Shown here: positions 28,101 to 36,877 of the stretch, in pieces
Layout: each line of letters opens with the position of its first letter
How positions within the stretch are numbered: the stretch's first letter is position 1
Translations under genes and position numbers: made by a program
Notes under the pieces: model-generated
The model's input: the letters and a program-made list of their open reading frames with translations, nothing else
The model's database searches: none
Told to the model about the DNA's origin: nothing
DNA from: Faecalibacillus intestinalis
Lineage (GTDB): Bacteria; Bacillota_I; Bacilli_A; Erysipelotrichales; Coprobacillaceae
Length of the DNA: 64,000 nucleotides
Direction: 5' to 3'
Assembly: GCF_003024685.1 (NCBI RefSeq)
Contig: NZ_PYLQ01000005.1
Span: 1-64,000, forward strand

Positions 28101-30765
28101 AAGCATCACCATTATATTCTTTTAATACTTTCCATGTTTGACCATCCGTTGTATATTCAATGACATATTTTGTTGATTTATCTGTTCCTGCATCTTGTCC
28201 AAAATAAATTGTACCTAATGTTTTTGCTTTTTTGAAAGTTAATGTAATACTTGCATCAACTGGTAAATAATCTTTAATTTCTCCACCTTTATAAGGACTT
28301 TCAGCAAAATGAGCATAAGTAGCATTACTGTCATCTAATAAATTATTTAAAGAACCACCTTTAAGTGTCAATTTATCAACAGATAATGTACCTGGATCTT
28401 CTTCAGTTACTACTTCATCTGCATTAACAGCAATATCTCTAATACCTAACCAAGTATTCGCTTTATCTTCAGTAGCAATCATGCGAATACCTTTAACCCC
28501 TTTTAAATTTAAGTCAGTTAAAGCTACATCATTTGGTAAAGTATATTCTTGATTATCTAAATCAACCCATTTTTTACCATCTGTTGTATATTGCACTTTA
28601 GCTTTAGAAAAAGTATCTTTTGAATTTGAATTTGTTCCTAATCTAAAAGTCACTCTATCAATATCAATTGCTTTTGAATAACTAACGCCTACATAAGTTC
28701 CTTTACTAATTGTATTTGGTGTTTTATAAACGATTTCTGTATTGGCTTTATTATCGAATACATTATCAATATTACCTGTTGGACTATCACTACGATTTGT
28801 AATAAATTTAGTAACTTGTTTATTTGGATTTACAATTGTAGAAGCAATATCTCCTAAATAAGAATCCATTGCTTTAATAAATGGTACGATATGTTGTACT
28901 CCTACTTCTGCATATTCTAAATGATCAACATAATTGAATCCATATGTTTTTGATTTTTCAAAAGCAGCTTGTCCAGTAGAATATAGATCCCAAATCTTAT
29001 CATTAGCTTCTTCATCTTGTACAGCTTTAACAGCTTTAAGATAATTTATTGCTGCATCTGCTGTATCATCCCAACAGTTTAACCAATATACAATTTGATC
29101 TTTTATTCTTGTATCACCTGCTTGTGCTCTATATGTAGCACTCGCATTTTTTAAGATTGTAAATTCATTGATCAAATCTTCAAATTGTTCATCACTGATT
29201 GTTGTTCCATTTGTAAGAGCTTCTTTGAAGCTTGTTAAACGATCTTTTAAATCTACTGATTCTTGTAATGCTGTTACACGACCATCCATATTTTGATTGA
29301 TCATATGTTTTGAAAGTTCTCTTAAAGCAGCTGATGCTTGAGTTTCAATAGCACTATTATGATCGACATATTTAAATGAAGCAGTCCAGCATTTTTGAGC
29401 TTCTTCTTCACTTTGCCAAATATTCCATGAGTAACATGCATTCCCAAAAATTGCAACTTTACTTGGCTCAGATTGTTGCATTGGATTTAAAACGATTCCT
29501 TGAATCTTATTTGGATCTACACCAGGGTGTAAAAATGTTGTATAGCCACCCATAATTAAGTGTTTTTTAGAGTTATCTGTACATGGCCAGTTGATCCACA
29601 TATAAGGGCCACGCCCTGCATTATTTGTAAAAGTTGTTGTGAAGTTATTTGTAACTTCTCCCCATACTCTACCACCAGTCATAACGATTTGAATATTTGC
29701 TGGGAAATTACGATAATAACTTTGTCCATTAGACATATATTCTTGTGTACAGAATGGTAATGTTAATTTTAAATCAGGATATGTTTTTTGCATTTCTTTT
29801 AACCATGCTGTCATATCAGTTAATGTTTTTGTATAGTTAGCACCACCAACATTTCCAGCATCATCTGCTAAAATAGCAATTTGACGAACACCTGCTTTAA
29901 TAACTTGTTCAAATTTAGCTTGTAATACTTTTAAGTCTGCTTGATAGTTTTCTTCACTATTATACCTGATGGCATTATACATATATGGATGTAATGCAAA
30001 TACAAAACGACATTTTGATTTATTTCCTGCTTCAGCAAGAGGTTTGATTTTTGTTTCAATTTCTTCATCTGTATAAAGTTCACGCCATTTAGAGTTATGT
30101 TTAGGATCATCTTTAGGAGCATAGAAATAAGAATTCAACTTGTAGTATCCTCCCCATTCCATTAATTTCTTACGATCCTCAGTTGACCATGGATTTCCAT
30201 AATAACCTTCAATAAATCCACGACTAGCAACATTAGCATAATCTTCTATTGTAAAATTACGGATATTTGTTCCGTCTAATTGTTTAAAGATATGATACAA
30301 ACTTGTAAGACCATAAAAAGCCGCATCTGTATCTTTACCTAATACTGTAATTGTTCCATTATCAACCTTTAATAAGTATGAATCTAATTGATCAAATAAT
30401 TGGGTTGTTTTTACTGAATAATGTTCACCAACATATTGATCAACATATTGATTTGAATCTTTAATACCTACTAAAATGTTTGTTTGGCCTTCTTTTACTT
30501 CTTCAGAAGTACTTGCTTTTATATTTTTAATAGCTAATACTTCATTCATTCTATCCTTTGTATATTCATCAATACCATCTTCATAGACAACATTGACAGT
30601 AGATGTCATATCAAATGAACCATCTTGATAATCCATCATATGAGGATTTGGATAGACTTCATAATCATTTTCCAAAGCACTGACGATTGGATAAGAGTGA
30701 ATACATCCAATTGACATTAAAAATGCAAGTGCTAGAGAAACAATTCTCTTTACCTTTTCTTTCAT
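25138..30765 (-). CDS. cell-surface GH84 beta-N-acetylglucosaminidase (hyaluronidase/NagJ family)
   Basis: This 1875-residue secreted enzyme removes terminal beta-GlcNAc from glycans such as mucin or O-GlcNAc proteins. Signal peptide about 1-30; GH20b-like N-domain about 35-178; GH84 barrel about 180-480 with catalytic D301-D302 in ILADDAGNVGG; helical region to about 640. Five or six discoidin-like (F5/8 type C, CBM32) modules follow to about 1430. Five FIVAR repeats occupy about 1440-1815. The C-terminus has VKTGD (1843-1847), a hydrophobic helix and a charged tail, a sortase-type anchor lacking LP. It is monocistronic with a RAT/terminator leader. Confidence 0.93.
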   Translation of the reverse strand: MKEKVKRIVSLALAFLMSIGCIHSYPIVSALENDYEVYPNPHMMDYQDGSFDMTSTVNVVYEDGIDEYTKDRMNEVLAIKNIKASTSEEVKEGQTNILVGIKDSNQYVDQYVGEHYSVKTTQLFDQLDSYLLKVDNGTITVLGKDTDAAFYGLTSLYHIFKQLDGTNIRNFTIEDYANVASRGFIEGYYGNPWSTEDRKKLMEWGGYYKLNSYFYAPKDDPKHNSKWRELYTDEEIETKIKPLAEAGNKSKCRFVFALHPYMYNAIRYNSEENYQADLKVLQAKFEQVIKAGVRQIAILADDAGNVGGANYTKTLTDMTAWLKEMQKTYPDLKLTLPFCTQEYMSNGQSYYRNFPANIQIVMTGGRVWGEVTNNFTTTFTNNAGRGPYMWINWPCTDNSKKHLIMGGYTTFLHPGVDPNKIQGIVLNPMQQSEPSKVAIFGNACYSWNIWQSEEEAQKCWTASFKYVDHNSAIETQASAALRELSKHMINQNMDGRVTALQESVDLKDRLTSFKEALTNGTTISDEQFEDLINEFTILKNASATYRAQAGDTRIKDQIVYWLNCWDDTADAAINYLKAVKAVQDEEANDKIWDLYSTGQAAFEKSKTYGFNYVDHLEYAEVGVQHIVPFIKAMDSYLGDIASTIVNPNKQVTKFITNRSDSPTGNIDNVFDNKANTEIVYKTPNTISKGTYVGVSYSKAIDIDRVTFRLGTNSNSKDTFSKAKVQYTTDGKKWVDLDNQEYTLPNDVALTDLNLKGVKGIRMIATEDKANTWLGIRDIAVNADEVVTEEDPGTLSVDKLTLKGGSLNNLLDDSNATYAHFAESPYKGGEIKDYLPVDASITLTFKKAKTLGTIYFGQDAGTDKSTKYVIEYTTDGQTWKVLKEYNGDASVELDVSSQNIKAKAVRIRNLELNLKSNTAGYWWKVNTFKMADPGQINATFMYTDTWGIYRGTVANLTDGDSSTALDFSTSGDRTRKGDYIGWDLGKETAIGKIHAVIGGDRSAGDKWEKYSLQYSNDNQDWTTYKTYQGLASGKDTIDENFYGLKARYVRLVNEEERAVWVIFSEFTVNAYNPDEDFNNANVYTNTDYRLASQSEEALTELIYNQEITLEKGQYVGVDLSRIKDLSTFNIDYENGQGATLQVSKNGVEWTTVTGQEKELPDGRYVRLINKTDKAIKLTINHFEVHSNEITAPYLYKATMNINPSWGVGEDTRNNGAAFDGNIDSTTEFGDFPQKGQYIIYDLGQERTISKIQMYCQDSAVNYIRDADILVSDDLENWTKVVTIGDGNENTNDAGVKCIDSDAGYKASSTYPNKVYVEGTANNIKARYLKILMTATNNNRAVVFNEIVINDGEYVPVSNDPTYTSSTVEANGFIPQYMFDGDLSTAYRPGSKEAGSITYTLSSDLDVKKMHIIQKGEISNARVSVLVDGENGKKWVQVGTLKKSLNEFYMPEGNVYELKIEWDENKIPTISEVIMLNDDEYASTAANDLQKYINSLDVKENKYTADSYKEFEKALKQAQKVLDKQAGELDAITNAKAELEVAYANLVKRGDIQSVKDELDTINKLKEKDYTSETWAILQDQVKLAQEFIKKDEATITEKEVIDMVDALQKAKAQLVTKVSVSKKELKDYIASNELDKLDTNKYLTSTADSFKEALKNAQTLIEKEDATKEQLDEALKQLQDARTQLVLKATDDEVNALKALMDQYQEKDYTASSWKKFEKVYNDVKAALENENTSDDVQALTNTLKEAAQKLVKRGNLDGIHGLLDQIKQLDSKKYTEASYSKLIDVVTEISKKLENSSEMTQEEVDALVSELQNAINALEKAPTVTTDTNEPAHKPQVVTNNKVKTGDSTSVWTFATFALMAAIVYVSLRKRTKED

Positions 30766-30847
30766 ATTCTTCTTCCTTTCTTATTTACATTACTGCTCCC
30801 TTAAATGAATAATGTAATCTTAATTTGCAAATACAAACCAAAAAATA

Positions 30848-30892
30848 AAGACCAAACAAGATACACTAAAAAAATGTAAGTTATTTGGTCTT
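30848..30892 (-). terminator. leader terminator of the GH84 gene (antitermination target)
   Basis: Nine-base arms AAGACCAAA and TTTGGTCTT (30848-30856 with 30884-30892), followed on the minus strand by a T-rich run. Its first arm shares AAGACC with the RAT hairpin, so the two structures exclude each other. Confidence 0.8.
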
Positions 30893-30913
30893 GCCTACTT
30901 AAAGTAACAATCC
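30887..30913 (-). promoter_or_regulatory. ribonucleic antiterminator (RAT) of the GH84 gene
   Basis: The 27-base minus-strand sequence begins GGATTGTTACTT and ends AGGCAAGACC. That is the BglG/SacY/LicT-type RAT pattern. It is identical to the copy before the GH20 gene. Binding by the PRD antiterminator encoded at 36036-36872 would prevent the overlapping terminator. Confidence 0.85.
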
Positions 30914-30928
30914 GTATTTACATCCTGT

Positions 30929-30957
30929 ATTGTAACATACACTCTTTGTCTGTGCAA
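30929..30957 (-). promoter_or_regulatory. promoter of the GH84 gene
   Basis: TTGCAC (30952-30957) and TACAAT (30929-30934) on the minus strand, spacer 17. Transcription would start about ten bases before the RAT. Confidence 0.75.
30946..30957. promoter_or_regulatory. partial match to the shared operator motif, over the GH84 -35
   Basis: TTGTCTGTGCAA matches 9 of 12 positions of the TTGTCTAGACAA palindrome found 27 bp upstream. It covers the -35 element. Confidence 0.4.
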
Positions 30958-30966
30958 GGGCTTACA
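30953..30966. promoter_or_regulatory. cre-like site upstream of the GH84 gene
   Basis: TGCAAGGGCTTACA resembles the CcpA site consensus with two deviations and overlaps the -35 element, as expected for catabolite repression. Confidence 0.5.
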
Positions 30967-30971
30967 ATAAA

Positions 30972-30985
30972 TTTGTCTAGACAAA
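30972..30985. promoter_or_regulatory. palindromic operator TTTGTCTAGACAAA upstream of the GH84 promoter
   Basis: A perfect 14-base palindrome. Close relatives lie over the GH20 -10 region (35989-36000) and upstream of the PTS gene (38391-38402). The form resembles GntR/HutC-family operators such as those of NagR, but no such regulator gene is present in the window. Confidence 0.6.
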
Positions 30986-31012
30986 ATAAATACCACTACT
31001 TAATAGTGGCAT
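30985..31012 (-). terminator. terminator of the GH20 gene
   Basis: Stem ACCACTA/TAGTGG(C) (30992-30998 with 31004-31010), a five-base loop and a T-rich run on the minus strand, a few bases past the GH20 stop. Confidence 0.7.
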
Positions 31013-31018
31013 CTATTT

Positions 31019-34000
31019 TTATAATTCTTCTTTTTTTACTTTTTTAATACCTAACCATGACATGAAAGCCATTAATACAAATAAAATAATATTTGTTTCA
31101 TCACCTGTTTTAGCAGTTGAAGATTGTTTTTTATCATTTTTAGTAGTAGAAGTAATTACTTGATTATCTTTAGATGAAGTATTTCCTTTTGAAGTATTAT
31201 CATCTTTAGTAGATGAATCTACTTTTTTAAGAGCATTCATAGTTTTTTCTAGATTAAAAATAGCTTCGTTGATTTCTTCTTTTGTAGCATCTTCTTTAGC
31301 AGATACTTCTTTTGCTTGAGTTAATGCTTCTACCAGTTGTTTCCATGAATCTTTTGTATAATCTTTTTCTTGAAGTTGATCAGCTTTACTAATCAAATCA
31401 GTTAATCCAGATTTATCATTAAGTGTAACAAGTCCATTATAAGCATCTAATAATTTTTGATACATATCATTGATTTCATCTTTTGTTGCATCATGATTAC
31501 TTATAACATCCTGTGCTTCTTTAAGAACAGTTTGGAATTGTTTCCATGAATCCTTTGTATAATCTTTTTGTTCAAGATTTGATAAATCATCAACGAATGA
31601 TTTTAATTGTTCATTATCAACAGATAATACAAGTTTTACCATTGCATCTGTTAATTGACGTTTCATAATTTCAATTTCATTAGCGTCAGGATTTTCTGCA
31701 TTGACTAAACCTTCAGCAGCTTTAATTGTATCCTGTAAATGATTCCATGAAGTAGATAAATATCCAATATCTTCCATAGCTTTAGCTTTATTGATAACAT
31801 CTTTTAAACCATCAACATCTGCCGGTATATCTGCACGATGTAATTTAATTTCTGCAGCACTTCCGTTATTATTAACAGCTTCTACGTAGTATAAACGAAG
31901 ATGTTTTGTTTTTACTGTATCAAATTCAATGACTTTTGTAGATGAATCACTTGATAAATTACCTTCTTTAACTGTTTTCCAATTAATACCATCATCACTT
32001 GTTTCAATACGATATTTTGTAACATTTCCATTTTTACCAGTTTGACGAGGAACATATGTTAAACCATTGACACTCATTTCTTCTTTATTTTCAAAAGCAA
32101 TCCAATGAGGTGTTGATAAATTCCAATCTGTATGCCACATTGTTGATGGATTATCATCTAATACATTTTTAGGATCTGATCCATCATGTTGATAAGATGA
32201 AGCAGTTGCTGTAAGTTTGCTGTTATCAATGTAATTTACATTAACTTGTGATTTTAATTGTAGTTTAGTAAGTGCTTTTGTAAGTTCTACTTCATATTGA
32301 TCGACTGTATCTTGCATTGATTTAGGTAATTCTCTTTGAATCATATCAATAACAAATTGTAAGTTTTTAACAGAATCTTCTGTATAAATAGATAAATCTT
32401 TTGGAATTGAATTTAAATAGTGATCTACTCTTGTATAATTTGCTTTTTTGTAATCAATTCCATTTACTAATTCTTTAATTTCATTTGTAAGTGTTAAAAT
32501 TGTTTGTTCATTTGGATCATATTCTTTTAAAATTACTTTTGCTTCTTTTATTTTTTCTTGTAATTGTTTATTTTGTGATTCATCTGCTATATAACTTGCA
32601 CTTGTTACTAAATAATCCAATTCCATTGTTGAAGCATATGTTTTTTGTGTACCTAAACGAATATCATCAACATATCCTTTAAAAGCATGTTTCTTACTTC
32701 CAATTCTTTCAAACGGTATCATCATTGTTGCTTTTAATGGTCTACCACTTACTTGTTCATCATCACCAAGAGTATCTACTAATTGACCATTTACATATAA
32801 ATCAATAACTTCTTTTCTATTTTTGAATTCTAATTCAACCCATTGGTTAACTGGTAATTCATAATTAAATGAATAATCATGATTTTCTCTACTTAATCCA
32901 ACTTTTCCTGTTTCTTTTTGAACAGCTTTAATTGATCCATAGCTACTTTCAAATAAAATTTGTTCCTCTTCACTTGAAGATTCACGTTTAACTTTTACAC
33001 GTAAATCATTATTTAAACCAACAGTACTAAATGATGTAGTAGCATAACTTTTATTTCCTAACAAACGTAATGCATCATGACTATCTAATGAAGCAAGTTC
33101 AACATTTTCGTGATTATTTAATTGATTTAATTCATCTAAATTGTAATGTGCAATTACACCATTTTCATCTTTAGCTGCTTCATAACCAAAATTTGTACCT
33201 GGTGCATCTCCTAATGTTGTTCTTAAACTATTAGCTTGATCTAATGTTTTATCTCCTTTACCCCATAATTTAGCACCAAATAATGGAATTGCATTTTGTA
33301 AACGATCATAAACATCATATTCACTAATACCATTTTCTAAATAGTCTGTCATATCGTTCCATACAGCAATAGCGCCACCTAGCATTTGTTCATCACCTGC
33401 AGGAATTGTGACACCACTAATCGAGTTGATTGCTTGATTATATAAAATATTGTTATTTAAATAATCATAGTAATATCCAGCATTAGGAACAATATAATAA
33501 TGACCATCATTACAGTTAATTAAATCATAACCTTGTTCATACATTTGATCCATATTCGCATAACCAAAGTTCCATAAATTCATTTGAACATCTTTACTTC
33601 TAACCGGAGTTTTTCCTGAACATTGAGTTAAACTTCCCCAAATACGTGCTGTTCTTCCTGAATCTTGTACATATTTCAACATATCATCTGAGAATCGACG
33701 ATAAGCTTCTTTATCTGCATTATATTCATCTGCACCAACATGGACTGTAGTTTGTTCATCGAAAACAGGATCACTTGTTTTCATATATTCATCAAATATA
33801 CTTTGTACAAATCCTAATGATTCATCATATTTATCTCTTAAAGCTAGATGATCATTTTCTCGTCCATTTGTTCCATGTCTTAAATCAGGTCTTACTTTAG
33901 TAAGTGCTAATGAATGTGCTGGTGTATCAATTTCAGGAACAATACTTACACCATAATCTCTTGAATCCTTAATAAAATCTTTAAATTCTTTTTTTGTATA

Positions 34001-35887
34001 GAATAAATCTGTACTTGTTAAATCTTGTTGATTTAAACCATTGTTTCCACCTTTTTTAACATCTGATTCTAATCTAAATGCTGAATAACCTGTCATTGGA
34101 TCAGCTAAACTTTCAATTGAAATTAAATTATCATTTAAGTGAACTTGGAAATCGTTCATTTTATACCATGACATTTGTTTAACGATTTGTTTTAAATAAT
34201 CCATTGTAAATGTTTTACGTCCAACATCTAAAATAAAACTTCTTACTTTATAAAGTGGATAATCTCTTGTTGTCCCACAAGGAACATTTCCTGATTGTTT
34301 AATACTTTGTAAAATCGTTCTGGTTGCCCAATAAGCCCCTGTTGTTGTTTCAGCTTTAATATTGATTGAATCATCAATATCCATTAAATATCCTTCATCT
34401 TGTAACCCTAATGATTTATCTTTTGTAAGAGCTAAAGTAATATCTCCTGTTTTGCTTTCACCTTTTACAACAGCAATACTTTTTCCAGTAATATCTTCAT
34501 AATCATTAGCAAGTGCTTCTGCAGTTTTTTGAAGTGAACTATCTTTATAAACAATTCTTGCCCCTTTAGAAACTGTATAGTTTCCATGTCCACCATTCCA
34601 TTCAGCTAATTCTGGTAAAACATTTGGTGCTTTATTCGCTGTTTCATCATTTTTTTGACTACCTGGAACTGTAACAGCAATTTCTTTGAATTTATAATCA
34701 TTTGTATCATTATCTGTAATCTTGAATGATACTTTAACATTTTTATCACTAATAGGTTGATAAATTGTTAAATTTTCATCAACAACTTGTTCAAAATCTG
34801 TTCCATTATATTCAACTGTATATCCTTCAACTTCTGGTAAAGTGACTTTTAACTTTTTATCTCCAGTTTTTGGTGTTTCTACTTGAATTCCATTTAAAAC
34901 ATCACTCATTGACATTTTTTCATCAGGATTTCCACCATAAACTTCTAATTCATAAATAGAAATCGTATTCCAAGCGATACCACCATCTGGATCTTCTGAA
35001 GTATGTGAATCAACATATAAACGCACATATCTTGCTTTATAAATTTGATCTAAAACAATTTTCTCATTAAGAGATTTTGGTCGTTCCTTAAATTCTTTAA
35101 CTGTTTGCCAATCACTTTCTTGTGGTGCAGACTCAGTATCAGCAATTTGAATCTTATAAGCTGTTGCTTTACGTGTTTCCCAGAATACCTTAACAGTATT
35201 AACATTCATTCTTTCACCTAAATCAACATAGATCCAATCTGGTCCGTTTCCAATATTACTTCCCCAACGAGAACTACGTGATGATGTATTTCCATCTACT
35301 GCATTTGCAGCTTTAACACTTTCTGCTTCCTGAGAACTTGCGATTGCTGTTTTCTTTAATGCAACATTTGTATTTGGATCTTGTACTTTTTCATCTGTAT
35401 TAAAAATTTTAAATTCATAACATGAAACATTAGGATACCCTTTCATTTCTGTAACTTCTAACTTAACATATCGACCACTTACTTTACTACCTAATAATTC
35501 TTCACTGACAACATTTTTATTATCTGTTCTTGAAAGTACTGGTTCACCCCAAGAATTAAGATCATTAGAAACATAAATATTATAAGCTGAGGCATAAGTC
35601 GATTCATTTTCCCAAAACATTTGAAACTTATTCATTTCATATTCTTGTCCTAAATCAATATATGCCCATTGAGTAGGTCCACTTTCTGTTGACCAACGTG
35701 TTTTTTCATTACCATCAGTTAAATTTTTTCTAGGCATTGTGCCATATTCAGCTGAAACATAAGCTGTTTTGTTTAACGCTAAATTTTGTTGAGATGTTTC
35801 TGCAAAAACTGGTACCATCGATAATACTGAACCCATTGACATCGATAATGTTAATACAGCTACAACACTTTTCTTTTTCAATTTCAT
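31019..35887 (-). CDS. cell-surface GH20 beta-N-acetylhexosaminidase with CBM32 and FIVAR modules
   Basis: This 1622-residue secreted enzyme releases terminal GlcNAc or GalNAc. Signal peptide about 1-29; two discoidin-like CBM32 modules about 35-318; linker domain; GH20b about 425-545; GH20 barrel about 546-900 with the catalytic Asp-Glu pair D720-E721 in HVGADEY. A LamG-like module lies at about 930-1120, a third CBM32 at about 1210-1340, then three FIVAR repeats. The C-terminus is AKTGDET, a hydrophobic helix and a KKVKKEEL tail. ATG 35887 has GGGAG upstream. Partner of the GH84 enzyme, with the same leader type. Confidence 0.93.
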   Translation of the reverse strand: MKLKKKSVVAVLTLSMSMGSVLSMVPVFAETSQQNLALNKTAYVSAEYGTMPRKNLTDGNEKTRWSTESGPTQWAYIDLGQEYEMNKFQMFWENESTYASAYNIYVSNDLNSWGEPVLSRTDNKNVVSEELLGSKVSGRYVKLEVTEMKGYPNVSCYEFKIFNTDEKVQDPNTNVALKKTAIASSQEAESVKAANAVDGNTSSRSSRWGSNIGNGPDWIYVDLGERMNVNTVKVFWETRKATAYKIQIADTESAPQESDWQTVKEFKERPKSLNEKIVLDQIYKARYVRLYVDSHTSEDPDGGIAWNTISIYELEVYGGNPDEKMSMSDVLNGIQVETPKTGDKKLKVTLPEVEGYTVEYNGTDFEQVVDENLTIYQPISDKNVKVSFKITDNDTNDYKFKEIAVTVPGSQKNDETANKAPNVLPELAEWNGGHGNYTVSKGARIVYKDSSLQKTAEALANDYEDITGKSIAVVKGESKTGDITLALTKDKSLGLQDEGYLMDIDDSINIKAETTTGAYWATRTILQSIKQSGNVPCGTTRDYPLYKVRSFILDVGRKTFTMDYLKQIVKQMSWYKMNDFQVHLNDNLISIESLADPMTGYSAFRLESDVKKGGNNGLNQQDLTSTDLFYTKKEFKDFIKDSRDYGVSIVPEIDTPAHSLALTKVRPDLRHGTNGRENDHLALRDKYDESLGFVQSIFDEYMKTSDPVFDEQTTVHVGADEYNADKEAYRRFSDDMLKYVQDSGRTARIWGSLTQCSGKTPVRSKDVQMNLWNFGYANMDQMYEQGYDLINCNDGHYYIVPNAGYYYDYLNNNILYNQAINSISGVTIPAGDEQMLGGAIAVWNDMTDYLENGISEYDVYDRLQNAIPLFGAKLWGKGDKTLDQANSLRTTLGDAPGTNFGYEAAKDENGVIAHYNLDELNQLNNHENVELASLDSHDALRLLGNKSYATTSFSTVGLNNDLRVKVKRESSSEEEQILFESSYGSIKAVQKETGKVGLSRENHDYSFNYELPVNQWVELEFKNRKEVIDLYVNGQLVDTLGDDEQVSGRPLKATMMIPFERIGSKKHAFKGYVDDIRLGTQKTYASTMELDYLVTSASYIADESQNKQLQEKIKEAKVILKEYDPNEQTILTLTNEIKELVNGIDYKKANYTRVDHYLNSIPKDLSIYTEDSVKNLQFVIDMIQRELPKSMQDTVDQYEVELTKALTKLQLKSQVNVNYIDNSKLTATASSYQHDGSDPKNVLDDNPSTMWHTDWNLSTPHWIAFENKEEMSVNGLTYVPRQTGKNGNVTKYRIETSDDGINWKTVKEGNLSSDSSTKVIEFDTVKTKHLRLYYVEAVNNNGSAAEIKLHRADIPADVDGLKDVINKAKAMEDIGYLSTSWNHLQDTIKAAEGLVNAENPDANEIEIMKRQLTDAMVKLVLSVDNEQLKSFVDDLSNLEQKDYTKDSWKQFQTVLKEAQDVISNHDATKDEINDMYQKLLDAYNGLVTLNDKSGLTDLISKADQLQEKDYTKDSWKQLVEALTQAKEVSAKEDATKEEINEAIFNLEKTMNALKKVDSSTKDDNTSKGNTSSKDNQVITSTTKNDKKQSSTAKTGDETNIILFVLMAFMSWLGIKKVKKEEL

Positions 35888-35914
35888 ATTTTTCTCCCTT
35901 CTCTTTAAAAAGAA

Positions 35915-35967
35915 AAGACCAAACATAAAAACAACATTTCTAAAATGCCGTCAATATATTTGGTCTT
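35915..35967 (-). terminator. leader terminator of the GH20 gene (antitermination target)
   Basis: The same AAGACCAAA/TTTGGTCTT arms as in the GH84 leader (35915-35923 with 35959-35967) with a longer loop and a T-rich run after it on the minus strand. It overlaps the RAT by AAGACC. Confidence 0.8.
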
Positions 35968-35988
35968 GCCTACTTAAAGTAACAATCC
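35962..35988 (-). promoter_or_regulatory. ribonucleic antiterminator (RAT) of the GH20 gene
   Basis: A 27-base element identical to the GH84 RAT (GGATTGTTACTT ... AGGCAAGACC on the minus strand). Sequence around it differs, so the identity points to selection. Confidence 0.85.
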
Positions 35989-36000
35989 TTGTCTATACAA
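35989..36000. promoter_or_regulatory. operator motif TTGTCTATACAA at the GH20 promoter
   Basis: It differs from the palindrome at 30973-30984 at one position and overlaps the -10 element of the GH20 promoter. Confidence 0.55.
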
Positions 36001-36026
36001 TAACAAATAGCATTACTTTTTGTCAA
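35997..36026 (-). promoter_or_regulatory. promoter of the GH20 gene
   Basis: TTGACA (36021-36026) and TATTGT (35997-36002) on the minus strand, spacer 18. It begins right after the antiterminator gene stop codon. Confidence 0.7.
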
Positions 36027-36035
36027 GCGCTTACA
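36021..36035. promoter_or_regulatory. cre-like site at the GH20 promoter
   Basis: TGTCAAGCGCTTACA has the AAGCGCTT core of CcpA sites and contains the -35 hexamer. Confidence 0.55.
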
Positions 36036-36872
36036 TTAAATGTGACAATTCTTTTTGATATGTATACATAAATATGTTTGTTCATCTGGTGTTAATGTAT
36101 AATGATATTTTTTTTGAATTAATTTTTTTATCCGATTAACACAAAGAGATAACCGAATATTTTCTTTTAACATATCTCTTATATTTTCTGTTGTATCTAT
36201 TGTATTTCCTATATCATGTCGAAAAACTCTTTCAGCTAAAAACTTAAGATGTGTAGATAATCTTGCATAATCGATAGAATCTAATTCTAATTTAATGCAC
36301 ATTGTTTTTTCAATAATATCAAAAACATCTTTTACAAAATTAACAATTTTAGAAGTATTTTGTGCGTTGTTTTTAGTAGAAAAATTAACTAAATGTAATG
36401 CAATATACCCTGCTTCTGCCTCTTCTAATTGAATATCTGTTTTTTCTTTAATCATTTTTATAATCCATAAACCCAACTGATATTCTTTTTTATAGAGAGC
36501 TTTTGTTTCAGATAAAACTACATTTGGCAAATCAATATTTTCTTTTTTTCGTTTAATAGCAAAAGCAATATGATCACTGATTGCTAGAAAGATTTCCCCA
36601 TAAAATTGGGTATTCAATTGTTCTGTTGCTTTGCTTACTAATAAACTAGTAATTTCATAATAAATAGGTTCAATATCATTGATCCCTCTACGTATACGTT
36701 TTTCACCTTTTTCTTTAAAGATATATGTTTTTTCAATCCGTGATTCATCAACTAAATCACCTATCTTTTTTTGAAAGCCGGTTCCTGATCCTGTTAAAAT
36801 AATATCCCCTAATTCATCAGATAAAGCAGCAATACTATTATTATTAAATATTTTTATAATCTTCAATTTCAT
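36036..36872 (-). CDS. BglG/LicT-family PRD transcriptional antiterminator
   Basis: A 278-residue regulator with an RNA-binding CAT domain (about 1-58, with FNNNSI) and two PTS-regulation domains. The conserved PRD histidines are H101, H160, H208 and H271, matching the four phosphorylation sites of LicT-type proteins. It follows the PTS permease gene by five bases, so the cognate EIIB probably controls it by phosphorylation. The RAT sites before GH20 and GH84 are its likely targets. No RAT is visible before its own operon. Confidence 0.92.
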   Translation of the reverse strand: MKLKIIKIFNNNSIAALSDELGDIILTGSGTGFQKKIGDLVDESRIEKTYIFKEKGEKRIRRGINDIEPIYYEITSLLVSKATEQLNTQFYGEIFLAISDHIAFAIKRKKENIDLPNVVLSETKALYKKEYQLGLWIIKMIKEKTDIQLEEAEAGYIALHLVNFSTKNNAQNTSKIVNFVKDVFDIIEKTMCIKLELDSIDYARLSTHLKFLAERVFRHDIGNTIDTTENIRDMLKENIRLSLCVNRIKKLIQKKYHYTLTPDEQTYLCIHIKKNCHI

Positions 36873-36877
36873 TTCTC

